Positions 32,995-41,755 of a DNA stretch of 58,719 bases are shown piece by piece; position 1 is the stretch's first letter; every line of letters begins with the position of its first letter. The DNA lies in the NCBI RefSeq assembly GCF_004000865.1, contig NZ_BIMB01000044.1, positions 1-58,719 of the forward strand. The letters are read 5' to 3'. The DNA comes from Paenibacillus elgii NBRC 100335. GTDB lineage: Bacteria; Bacillota; Bacilli; Paenibacillales; NBRC-103111. The translations under genes and the position numbers were made by a program. The notes below the pieces were generated by a model. That model did not search any database. It was not told where the DNA came from and saw only the letters and a list, made by a program, of their open reading frames with translations.

Positions 32995-33518
32995 AGGAGC
33001 GTCCTCCTTGACAGTCGGTTCTTGTAATTGCTTTCACAATTCTTATATCGGCTTTCATGCGGATATATTGAACAGACCCAGGATGAGTTGTCTAGGTTTT
33101 GTTTAGGTTGAGTTGGTAAACTAGTAGATAGCTCTCGAAATAACGTTTGCATCGGTGAACTTTCCAAGCCGTAATGCACAATTCCGAGCTGTAGTGAGTA
33201 TCTGTCGCGTATGCCCGCTTTTGGATGTTTTTTTTGGCGATTCAATAAAAAGGAGGCTGGTAGTGTGCCGTAGGAACGCGCACCTGATTTGATTGGCGAA
33301 GCGTCGCCGCTGGCTCAGGGGACCCTTTAGATGCAGACGGCAGGACAAATTTGATTTGAATGGTAAAACTCATCAGAGTAACTCAAGCGAAAGCAGAGGC
33401 GCTCGAGTTAGAAGCAGTCGACAAATTAATTAAAAAGAAGGGAGAAAACCTGCTGAACAGAAAGAAATCTGCGAATATAGAATTTCTATATGCTTTCGCC
33501 AGCAGGAATGAACAAAAG
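32995..33518. other. Long leader region upstream of the SLH-protein gene
   Basis: About 520 bases with no complete gene. It contains a 9-codon open frame at 33263-33292 (GTG start, MCRRNAHLI) behind a very strong AAAAGGAGG site: a leader peptide or the start of a deleted gene. Frames running into the SLH gene extend back to 33360 without a ribosome binding site. A TTTTTTTT run lies near 33228-33235. No clear sigma-A promoter was found. Confidence 0.45.
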
Positions 33519-36500
33519 ATGAAATTAACAAATCGAAGAATGTTATCTTTACTAATGGCAATCATCATGGTATTGACGATGATCCCTTTTCATCCATTAG
33601 AAGTAAGAGCAGCGGCAACACCAATACTTGATCTTGGTATTCCTGTTAAAGTAACCGAAGTAACCTATCAGCTGCCAAATGCTGCATTTGGAAGCACAGG
33701 CGTCGTTGATGCAAAAGGCGGATACTTTACTGTGGCGGTAAATAGTGGCTCAATTGATGTTGGAGCTCTTTCAAGCGGTATTACGGAGTTAACGAATGGC
33801 ATAAAAATTAGTGGCGTTGTTTCTGACAAATCTACACCTACGAATAGAGTGTTCAATTTTTCAAGTGGCAATACTTATGAAGATATTCAAGCTGTAATTC
33901 GAAATATGACATTTACACAAGTTTCAGGGCAAACCCAAAGTGTCACAATAAATGTAACGCCAGGGGCACCATTGACTGATGGAAAAACCTCTGTGCGTAC
34001 CTACAATGGACGCCATTTTGTATATGTGGCAAGACAGAGTAGCATGACTTTTTACGATGCTGTGACTGCTGCAACGAACAATAAAGGACATCTTCTAGAA
34101 CCAGCAGCAGGTGATGCGGGTGCTGCAGAAATGTTAGCGATTGCCAGTATGTTTAAAGAATTTAAGAGTCCCTTTACAGGAGGCTGGTACTTTATAAGCT
34201 TTATTGGCGCTACTAAAACTACAGCTCCTAGTTGGAGCACTTCTAGTGATAGCGCGACACATTATGTATCAAACAATGGTCTGCATACAAATCTTGAGTC
34301 ACCGCCTTATTATTACTTTAATGGAACCGACTACGTCCATCTTACACTTCTGCTAGACACCAATAATACTACAGTACGTTACTTAGGCGTAAATAACACA
34401 CACGGTGGCTCTAGCGCATATAAAGATCCGGGAGTTATTGTCGAGTATAATTCCGGTGTCATTAGTAACATCATCACTACCACAAAAGATATCAAACTTC
34501 TTCCAGTAATGGGAGGTAGCGTAACGATCGATGGCATTGCCAAGGCGGGTCAGACGTTAACGGCGAACGTAACGGGAATCACGTATACGCCAGACACGAC
34601 AGGTAATGTGCCGACCTACCAGTGGTACCGAAACGGAGTCGCCATCACGAATGCGACGGGTTCAAGCTACACGTTAACCGCAGATGATCTGGGCGCGACC
34701 ATCACCCTGACGGTCACCGCCGATGGTACGCATGCGGTAGGCAGCGTAACGAGTATGGCAACGGCAGTGGTTACGAAAGGGGATGGACCGGCCGCACCGA
34801 GTGCGCCAGTAGCAAGCAGCGTGACGCCTGCGAGCATTACCCTGCAACCAGTCAGCGGTCAGGAATACAGTATGGACGGCGGGTTAACTTGGCAGGATAG
34901 CCCAACCTTTAACGGACTGACACCAGGCACCGACTATACGTTTGTGACGCGGGTAAAAGCGACAGCGACGCAGATGGCGTCTGCCGTTAGCCCAGCCACC
35001 ACGATTCGGACTTCGGTCGGAGAGCCGGCATTGGAAATCACGGAGCCGGCCAGCGGGACAGTAACGGTGTCTAAGCCGGCATTCAAAGGAACAGCAGCGC
35101 CAGGCTCTCAGGTTACGGTCAACATTGCGGATGGGATTACAGGGACGGTTACGGCCGACACGTATGGTAACTGGAGCTACACACCGGAAGTCAATTTGGC
35201 CGATGGCAACTACACGGTGAAAGTAACGGCTACGAAGGATGGGAAGTCCAGCACCGTAAGCAAAGGACTGACGGTTAACACCGCAGATCAATCCTCCTTG
35301 ACGGGACTGCAGCTCAATAGCTGGAACGGAACGCCGATCGGGTTGTCGCCGGCCTTCAATGGAAGCACGACCAAGTATACGGCTTCCGTAACGAATAGCG
35401 TTTACAGCGTGACGGTAAGCTCGTTGCCGCTTGATCCGAACGCCAAGATTGAAGTCTCGGTTAATAATGGCCCTTGGCAGCAAGTTCCTAGCGGAACAAC
35501 AAGCGGTAATCTGCCTTTAAATGTAGGAACGAACACGATTGTTGTAAAGGTTACGGATGCCAAAGGCAAAGTAACGGAATATACGTTGACGATTACAAGA
35601 GAATCTAGCGACAGCGGAGACTCGGATAGCAGCAGCGGCGGAAGCACCACAACGCCTTCAACCTCTACAGGCTCGTCTTCGTCGGGAGGTTCGACAACAC
35701 CGAGTGGCTCGGGAATCGAAACCTCGGTGAACGGCAAAGACGATACGTTTGCAACGGGGAAAGAATCCACCTCGGGAGACCGCAAGGTGACTTCGGTTCA
35801 AGTGGATTTGGACAAGCTGAACAAAGCCTTGTCGCAAGGGAACGGACAGAAGCTGGCGATTCATTCCTCGAAAGATGGCGATATGAAGGTAGACGGATTG
35901 ACGGCAGGAGCTGTGAAGCAGCTTGCCGATAAGGGAGCAGGCCTCGAAATCAGCAACCCGCTGGCGATCTACCCAGTTCCAGGCGGAAAAATGGATTTGA
36001 GCGCAGTGTCCAAGCAGTTGGGCAACGCGGCGCTCGGCGATATTGCGGTTCATATCGATATCGCACGTTCTTCTGACACGTTAATTAATAACGCCAAGAG
36101 CAAAGCGGCAGCGGAAGGCTACGAGCTGCTGGTCACTCCGGTCGATCTGGATATGACTTTCTCGCATGACGGCAAGATGGTAAGAGCGGGGCAATTGAAC
36201 GGATACGCGGCGAAGTACATCGCGCTGCCGGAAGGCATCGATCCGAACCGCATTACGACAGGCGTTATCGTTAATCCGGACGGCAGCGTGTTCCATGTGC
36301 CGACGGTTGTAACGAAAATCAATAGCCGTTATTATGCATTCATTAAAGACTTACGCAGCAACGGCTCCTACTCGGTCATCTGGAATCCGCAAGATTTCGA
36401 TGACGTGAAGAGCCATTGGGGCAAAGCCGACGTGAACAATATTGCGGCGAGACTCGACCTTGCCGGAACCGGGAACAATACGTTTTCGCCGGATCGCAAC

Positions 36501-36965
36501 GTAACGCGATCCGAGTTCTCGGAGATTGTCGTGACCGGTCTCGGTTTGAAACGTCAAAATGCACCGCAGAACAAGTTCCCTGACGTTTCGGATTCCGCTT
36601 GGTACCGCAGCTCTGTAGCGATTGCGAACGAGTTCGATATCGTGCGCGGTTACGAGGACGGTAACTTCTACGGCGACCGTCAAATCACGAGAGAACAGGG
36701 CATGGCGATGATTGCCCGAGCTTACAAATTGATCGAGACGAAGGCCGCGCTGAGTCAGGAGCAGACCGATGCTCTGCTGGCGAAGTATGAAGATGCGAAA
36801 AAGGTATCTGCTTGGGCGAGAGAGGATATCGCTCTGATGATTGAGGCGGGAATTGTGCAAGGCAACGGGCCGCAGCTTCTGAGCCCGCAGTCGAATATGA
36901 CGCGTGCTGAAGTGACGGCATTGATTGCAAGATTGCTTAAGACAACCAATCTGATCGATAAGTAA
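33519..36965 (+). CDS. Multidomain S-layer-anchored surface protein with C-type-lectin-like domain
   Basis: 1148 aa from ATG 33519 (signal peptide MKLTNRRMLSLLMAIIMVLT, ending near VRAAA). A longer frame back to 33360 lacks a site; a CTG at 33453 behind AAGGGAG is an alternative. By approximate residue: 155-310 C-type-lectin-like (NGRHFVYVARQ ... VIVEYNSG); 331-420 Ig-like (AGQTLTANVTG, TYQWYRNGVAI); 424-501 Fn3-like; 504-588 Ig-like (FKGTAAPGSQVTVN); 592-696 cadherin-like sandwich (LTGLQLN ... TKYTASV); Ser/Thr/Gly linker; 961-1148 three SLH repeats (FSPDRNVTRSEFSEIV, FYGDRQITREQGMAMIAR, LSPQSNMTRAEVTALIAR). SLH domains bind pyruvylated wall polymer, so it is displayed outside, perhaps binding glycans. 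The first third is more A/T-rich than the rest. Confidence 0.9.
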   Translation: MKLTNRRMLSLLMAIIMVLTMIPFHPLEVRAAATPILDLGIPVKVTEVTYQLPNAAFGSTGVVDAKGGYFTVAVNSGSIDVGALSSGITELTNGIKISGVVSDKSTPTNRVFNFSSGNTYEDIQAVIRNMTFTQVSGQTQSVTINVTPGAPLTDGKTSVRTYNGRHFVYVARQSSMTFYDAVTAATNNKGHLLEPAAGDAGAAEMLAIASMFKEFKSPFTGGWYFISFIGATKTTAPSWSTSSDSATHYVSNNGLHTNLESPPYYYFNGTDYVHLTLLLDTNNTTVRYLGVNNTHGGSSAYKDPGVIVEYNSGVISNIITTTKDIKLLPVMGGSVTIDGIAKAGQTLTANVTGITYTPDTTGNVPTYQWYRNGVAITNATGSSYTLTADDLGATITLTVTADGTHAVGSVTSMATAVVTKGDGPAAPSAPVASSVTPASITLQPVSGQEYSMDGGLTWQDSPTFNGLTPGTDYTFVTRVKATATQMASAVSPATTIRTSVGEPALEITEPASGTVTVSKPAFKGTAAPGSQVTVNIADGITGTVTADTYGNWSYTPEVNLADGNYTVKVTATKDGKSSTVSKGLTVNTADQSSLTGLQLNSWNGTPIGLSPAFNGSTTKYTASVTNSVYSVTVSSLPLDPNAKIEVSVNNGPWQQVPSGTTSGNLPLNVGTNTIVVKVTDAKGKVTEYTLTITRESSDSGDSDSSSGGSTTTPSTSTGSSSSGGSTTPSGSGIETSVNGKDDTFATGKESTSGDRKVTSVQVDLDKLNKALSQGNGQKLAIHSSKDGDMKVDGLTAGAVKQLADKGAGLEISNPLAIYPVPGGKMDLSAVSKQLGNAALGDIAVHIDIARSSDTLINNAKSKAAAEGYELLVTPVDLDMTFSHDGKMVRAGQLNGYAAKYIALPEGIDPNRITTGVIVNPDGSVFHVPTVVTKINSRYYAFIKDLRSNGSYSVIWNPQDFDDVKSHWGKADVNNIAARLDLAGTGNNTFSPDRNVTRSEFSEIVVTGLGLKRQNAPQNKFPDVSDSAWYRSSVAIANEFDIVRGYEDGNFYGDRQITREQGMAMIARAYKLIETKAALSQEQTDALLAKYEDAKKVSAWAREDIALMIEAGIVQGNGPQLLSPQSNMTRAEVTALIARLLKTTNLIDK

Positions 36966-36991
36966 GCTTTTTTCGGCAAAAAATAAAAAGA

Positions 36992-37064
36992 GTCTTTACC
37001 GCTGCAACGGCAAAGACATGCGAAACCCACCGTTAGGCTGCCAACCTTACGCGGTGGGTTTTCG
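36992..37064. terminator. Two tandem hairpins after the SLH-protein gene
   Basis: First hairpin: GTCTTT-a-CCG, loop ctgcaa, CGG-c-AAAGAC (36992-37017). Second: AAACCCACCG / CGGTGGGTTT (37023-37061) followed by TTTCGC. The second can terminate in either direction and also lies downstream of the minus-strand glycosyltransferase gene. Confidence 0.75.
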
Positions 37065-37180
37065 CTGTTCCATATTTTCCATGTTATCCTGCCCAATCGT
37101 TGAATAAATCAAAATGAGCAGCTGCCGCGGCCTGCTGCTCCATTCTTGTGTAATGTGCCTCCGGTCTGCTGCGATCATCA

Positions 37181-38284
37181 TTATGCCTTTTTTGTAAATT
37201 TTCGGTAAAGTACTATATACCGTCCCCCTACTTTACTTATCGAGAAATCCCTCCTTATCATTTTCGAACCGAATTCACCTAATATCCGTAGTCGTTGTGG
37301 GCGTTTCAGGAGGAAATTTATATCGTTCACAAGTCTGTTTGCATTGAGAGATATCATGGAGCCATGGTCACCAAAATTATAACTTTTCATCATAGCAATG
37401 GAACCGGGTCTAACGATCCCGCAATATCCGGACACTCCAGCTGCGATAACCGGTCTGGCGCATGCCATTGCTTCAAGCGCGACACGACCAGTTCCTACGA
37501 CGATATCTGCTGCATAAAAAGCATTTTGAATCGAAGCCAGTGGTCCCTTAACAAGAATAACTCTTCGTCCAAGACGTTGGTTCACTTTCTGGGCCAACTG
37601 TGAAAGCTGTCGTCGAAAAGGACCTGGACCATATAACACTGCCGCAAACTTTTTGTTGCTTCGCGCAACCTTTTCAACAGCCAAGATGACTTTTTGGGCT
37701 ATCGGATATTTATCCCTTTCGAACCTTGAGGCATAGACTAAAAGCCGAGCATCTTGTGGCAAGCCGAGGGCTTTTCTCCATCTTTTTTTAGGCTGCTTGG
37801 CCTGAAACTGCTTAGTATTGATTCCGTTCGGAATAAGTTGAATTTTATACGCAGGGATTCCTCTCTTCCGTAACCATTGTGACAGCCCCGGTGAAACCGA
37901 AACGATTTTTTTGGAGGAAACGACGGAAGCTCTTAGATCATTCTTTGGTTCGTAGGTACTATGCACTGTAACTATAAGGGGAATGCCAGGATGCGCGCGT
38001 TGAAAACGATTGGCCAATCTAAGTCTAGTATTAGCATGAATAATGCCGTACTTGTTTCGGTTAACAATCTTGTATAAGCCTTGTACCTGCTTCATCAACT
38101 TTTCTTTTTGCATGGGTAGTATATGCACGGATATCCCCATTTTTCGTGCAGCAGAGGTTAGCGGGCCTCCTTTTGTTACAATCCCAACCCGAATACCTTT
38201 AGTAAGCAAAAATTTTGACAAGGACAAGACATGTCTCTCGGTCCCCCCGGTTTTAAGGCGATCAATTAACATCAAGACCTTCAC
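37181..38284 (-). CDS. Glycosyltransferase family 4
   Basis: 367 aa from GTG 38284, with AAAGGGGGG upstream; the frame is open back to 38326 without a site. The GT-B fold is indicated by MLIDRLKTGGTERHVLSLSK near the N-terminus, YASRFERDKYPIAQKVILAV, and a C-terminal GTGRVALEAMACARPVIAAG corresponding to the usual E-x7-E donor-binding region. These cytoplasmic enzymes use nucleotide sugars to build glycolipids, exopolysaccharide or wall glycans. It stands alone; the neighbouring SLH protein could be a glycosylation client, but this is only position-based. Confidence 0.87.
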   Translation of the reverse strand: MKVLMLIDRLKTGGTERHVLSLSKFLLTKGIRVGIVTKGGPLTSAARKMGISVHILPMQKEKLMKQVQGLYKIVNRNKYGIIHANTRLRLANRFQRAHPGIPLIVTVHSTYEPKNDLRASVVSSKKIVSVSPGLSQWLRKRGIPAYKIQLIPNGINTKQFQAKQPKKRWRKALGLPQDARLLVYASRFERDKYPIAQKVILAVEKVARSNKKFAAVLYGPGPFRRQLSQLAQKVNQRLGRRVILVKGPLASIQNAFYAADIVVGTGRVALEAMACARPVIAAGVSGYCGIVRPGSIAMMKSYNFGDHGSMISLNANRLVNDINFLLKRPQRLRILGEFGSKMIRRDFSISKVGGRYIVLYRKFTKKA

Positions 38285-38747
38285 TTCTTCAACCCCCCCT
38301 TTCACGATTTTCAGTTCTGCTTGCATAGCTTATGCTTTCGGAAAACGATATGACCGGACAAATGATGATTTATATTTATTTTGGTTAAGATGTTACACAC
38401 CTTCTTAAAAAAGTAAAACCTAAAACGATTATTGTAAATCGAGCTACTTGATTCACTTTCCGAAATGGCCGTCATTTAAGGGACCCTTTGTGCCGCCAGT
38501 AAGATTAAATACTCGAAATGTACGCGCCCTTTCCTTATCGACATTGGAGCAAAGAAAGAATCTGCATGCGTTCCGATTACACCGTTCTCAGTTTCATGCT
38601 CGTGATCGCATCTTAAGACTTATACGACAAAAGGAAATATTTTGGTTGGGTTAAGAAAGGCCCTTGCCGCAAGAATGCGACCAAGAGCCGTTTTTGCACA
38701 GAAAAAAATCTAAAGGGAAGGGGAGCGCGCCCCCTACATTACGTTTC
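38285..38747. other. 460-bp gap with an orphan terminator
   Basis: No convincing open frame on either strand. The end nearest 38284 should contain the glycosyltransferase promoter (minus). At 38659-38695 a GC-rich imperfect hairpin (GGCcCTTG...CAAGaGCC) is followed by GTTTTTG in plus orientation, although no plus-strand gene precedes it. An unannotated small RNA, or a relic of a lost gene, would explain it. Confidence 0.35.
38702..38735 (-). terminator. Intrinsic terminator of DUF4855 gene
   Basis: On the minus strand AGGGG-GCGCGC-TCCCCT forms a short GC-rich hairpin followed by TCCCTTTAGATTTTTTT, 13 bp past the stop at 38748. Confidence 0.65.
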
Positions 38748-41345
38748 CTACTCGTCGAACGACGCTAACTTTTTAGCTCCGGAAAGGCTGTATACGCCAA
38801 ACTCATAGAAGGAGTATCCGTAATCCGTTGCTCTTTGAATGCCTTGGAACTTCACGTATTTGGCTTGGACCGGGTTAAAATGCACCGTTTGTTTCCCGTC
38901 CGTTGCCGTAATCATGCCGCCATTTTCCTGCGTCACGTTGGTCCAATTCTGCTTGTCGTTCGAAACAAGCAACCGGAACGTTTTCGCCCGGGCGTATTCC
39001 CAATCCATTCTCACCGTATCGATGTCTGTCGGCGCACCGAGATCGACCTGGAACCACGTATTGTCCCTGTATTCGCTCGCCCATCTCGTAACGGGGGAGC
39101 CGTCGACCGCTTTCTCTGCGGCATAGCCGGGCTTATCGCCTTCCACCGAAGAGGCTTCGGCCTTTTTATTTTCCGCCAAATTCCCGATCAGGTAATAGAC
39201 GCCTTCCTTGAGCGTATTGTACGCCGTATCGGTAATCATATGCTCTTCCTTCACACGGTCCAGCCGGGCGTTAAATACTTTCAGAAAATCGATAAACTTC
39301 GTTGGATTGGACCCTTCGAGGTGGGTCATCATTTCCAGATCTTTGATGAGCGCGCGAGCCGCTTTGGCATTCGTGATCTGGTTTTCCGCCGCGAAACGGT
39401 CGGCTAATTGTTTCATGGCTGCTGCGCTGGTGGATGCTTCGATCACGTAAGAAGTTTTCCGGGATTTGCCCGCCGTAATCACGGTAACGATCAACTCATG
39501 CTTTCCAAGCTTGCCCGCCAGATTCATGACGGTTCCTGCCGTATAAGGCTTGCCGTCAAACGTAGCGGTGACCTTGGTCAGCCCGCTGCCGTCATTGCTT
39601 TTCCATGCAAACTGAACAGGCTCCGTATCCGGCACGAGGGCTTTGTTTTGAATTGTTTTCCCGTTCATCTGCACTTCGGCTTCCGGAGCGACGGCTGTGT
39701 TTTTGACATACGTCCCTTTGACGAATTGATACAGCCAGTCGTACATCACCCGGTTGATCGGGTCGGCGCTCACCGCCGTATTATATACGGCATTGTTGCC
39801 TTGGTAATACGCTTTGAAGCCCTCCTGCATCAGACCTGTTTCTACACCGCTGTTCAAATAATCGATATACCGGTCGCGGAAGACGCTATCCGTCAGCATG
39901 CGATCATCGAACTCCAGCTCGTTGGACATCCCGTACCGCTTGGCGGTGTTTGCGGCATCTTCCAGACGGTCATAGCCCATTTCCTCGAAGAAATAGTTCG
40001 GCTGGAAATTGACGGCATCAATACCGACATCCTTCCACATAAAGCTCTTGTAAGCCAAGAAATGCGGAATCCAGAAAAACTTCAGACCGTTGTTATGAAC
40101 CTTGGCACTCGTCGAACGAAGCAAATCCGGCCCTTTCGCGCTAGTGCTGATCTGCTCTTCCAGCCAGTACATGCCGACAAGCTCCAGATTGGAGTACCGA
40201 GCCGCTTCCCATTTTTGCTTCACTTGATCGAGCCACCATTGGATCGCTTTTTCCCGGTTGGCGAACGCCTTCGCTTCCCCGACCGTCGAAGCGTTAAAGC
40301 TTAAAGACTCTCCGTTCACGACGCCAAAATCGTTCAAGTACTCTCCCGGGTCCGGAATCATCAGGACGACCTTTTCCTTATAATCCGGCTGCCCCAGCTT
40401 GGCCCCGACTTCTTTAGTCGCTTCGTTAAGCTGCTGCATGTCGCCGGTTGCGGCGAAGGTCTTATTCAGATACCATTGCCAATCCTCGAGATTGGCTTTT
40501 CCATCGTAGCCCCGGCCGGCCGGCGAGGTCAGACCGAGAAACAGCACGCCGTCAAACAGCCGATCCACCGGCTGTCCGGCCTGATTCACATAGCTGATGT
40601 TGGGAATGATCCGTTCTTTCGTCCAATCGCCCAGATTATCCTTGTAATGCCCGTTGTACAGCAAGCCCAAGTGGTTGATGCCGGCTGTCGCTTCTCCCGG
40701 CTTTAAGAAGCCCACTTGATCGGGAGGAACCGTTACCGCTCCTGCTACTTTTCCATCCGTGCCCCAAATCTCGACTTCATCGATGAGGCTCCACGCCCGG
40801 GTATGCATCGGGAAGGTAACTTTCACATAGCGGGTGTAAACCATCCCCGTAACGGTTTTGTCGCTTTGGATGCCGTCCCGGCTTCCGTCCCACTCGAAGG
40901 TTTCTTGTCTTGGAGGCCCGTCTCCCCAGAGAAGCTGGGTAGCTTTGTGTGAAAGCGCTCCCCAATTTTGGCTGTCGTCGGAGGCATACATCGACACCGA
41001 CAACGGCACAAGGATCGAGTTCGTCGGCCAATCCTGCAAGAAATGCGCTTTAACTTTCGAGATCGACTTTCGCTCGCCCAGATCGAACACGACCTCGCGC
41101 GTCTTCTTCTGCACATGTCCTACCCACGCGGGGTCCGACATATCCAATGCGCCATATTTTCCGTCCGTCAGCTTCCGGTTAGTATCCGGATGGGCCGCCT
41201 CCGGCGCTTGCGACCATGTATAATTCAACCCTAAAGCGAGGTTACGTTCCTTGGGCTTCGCCTCTTCCGCTTGCACGGCCGAGATCTGTGATAACATCAT
41301 GACGGCGGTCATGACGACGGCTGTCCATTTTATTTTCAATCCCAT
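38748..41345 (-). CDS. Secreted DUF4855 protein with discoidin-like domains
   Basis: 865 aa from ATG 41345, with GGAAGGAGCGGG upstream; the frame extends to a TTG at 41363 inside that site. A signal peptide (VMTAVMMLSQISAVQAEE) is followed by a discoidin-like domain (YGALDMSDPAWVGH, FDLGERKSISKVKAHF, YTRYVKVTFPM, IDEVEIWG). The central DUF4855 body follows (GINHLGLLYNG, FDGVLFLGL, VVLMIPDPGEYLNDFG, LVGMYWLEEQIS, HFLAYKSFMWKDVGIDAVNF); it looks like a TIM-barrel glycoside-hydrolase relative. A C-terminal F5/8 type C domain ends the protein (YAAEKAVDGSPVTRWASEYR, WFQVDLGAPTDIDTVRMDWE). It is divergent from a sugar ABC operon and probably cleaves or binds the polysaccharide whose fragments that transporter imports. 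Confidence 0.85.
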   Translation of the reverse strand: MGLKIKWTAVVMTAVMMLSQISAVQAEEAKPKERNLALGLNYTWSQAPEAAHPDTNRKLTDGKYGALDMSDPAWVGHVQKKTREVVFDLGERKSISKVKAHFLQDWPTNSILVPLSVSMYASDDSQNWGALSHKATQLLWGDGPPRQETFEWDGSRDGIQSDKTVTGMVYTRYVKVTFPMHTRAWSLIDEVEIWGTDGKVAGAVTVPPDQVGFLKPGEATAGINHLGLLYNGHYKDNLGDWTKERIIPNISYVNQAGQPVDRLFDGVLFLGLTSPAGRGYDGKANLEDWQWYLNKTFAATGDMQQLNEATKEVGAKLGQPDYKEKVVLMIPDPGEYLNDFGVVNGESLSFNASTVGEAKAFANREKAIQWWLDQVKQKWEAARYSNLELVGMYWLEEQISTSAKGPDLLRSTSAKVHNNGLKFFWIPHFLAYKSFMWKDVGIDAVNFQPNYFFEEMGYDRLEDAANTAKRYGMSNELEFDDRMLTDSVFRDRYIDYLNSGVETGLMQEGFKAYYQGNNAVYNTAVSADPINRVMYDWLYQFVKGTYVKNTAVAPEAEVQMNGKTIQNKALVPDTEPVQFAWKSNDGSGLTKVTATFDGKPYTAGTVMNLAGKLGKHELIVTVITAGKSRKTSYVIEASTSAAAMKQLADRFAAENQITNAKAARALIKDLEMMTHLEGSNPTKFIDFLKVFNARLDRVKEEHMITDTAYNTLKEGVYYLIGNLAENKKAEASSVEGDKPGYAAEKAVDGSPVTRWASEYRDNTWFQVDLGAPTDIDTVRMDWEYARAKTFRLLVSNDKQNWTNVTQENGGMITATDGKQTVHFNPVQAKYVKFQGIQRATDYGYSFYEFGVYSLSGAKKLASFDE

Positions 41346-41755
41346 AAATCCCGCTCCTTCCAACGTTGAGTTAATGCAGCATCAAGCTCTGAATAGATTA
41401 CGTTCGAATCCAGCTTACAGGAGACGTTTCGTTCAAGCCTCGGGTCCATTCATGCGGCAGAGCCTCCTTTCCTGACGATTCCTTCGCGGTCAACGCTTGA
41501 CGCGCGCAGGAATCTTCTTACTGTAAGAATAAGTAATCGGGGTCTATTTTCAAAGAGATAAGTTATGACTTTTGTATACAATTGTTTACTTGTTTGCTTC
41601 CGTATATGGCACGGCCACGTCAAGAGGTGTATACGAAAGTAAAGAGTAGTATATGGTTGAAGGCGCGTCCCCTGCCTATACTTGAACTATGAAGGTGGCA
41701 TTATCCATACTTAAGGAAGACAACCGAGACTTGTAACATAAGTTGGAGGGGTAGC
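41346..41755. other. Divergent promoter region of DUF4855 gene and sugar ABC operon
   Basis: 410 bases without a gene. The middle (about 41540-41660) is A/T-rich with several TATA-like elements and short TATAC repeats (TGTATACAATTG, GTGTATACGAAAG). No catabolite-repression (cre) site matching TGWAANCGNTNWCA was seen. An AraC-type regulator encoded at 47111 is the natural candidate to act here. Confidence 0.5.

Noticed and set aside
33360..33518. 53-residue N-terminal extension of the SLH protein
   Set aside because: It would place a charged segment before an otherwise perfect signal peptide, and no ribosome binding site precedes the ATG at 33360.
39408..40304. 298-aa plus-strand frame opposite the DUF4855 gene
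   Set aside because: It lies wholly antisense to a well-supported protein, has no good start site and His/Arg-rich composition typical of a shadow frame.
41346..41755. Catabolite-repression (cre) site in the sugar operon promoter
   Set aside because: No sequence matching TGWAANCGNTNWCA was found by eye.
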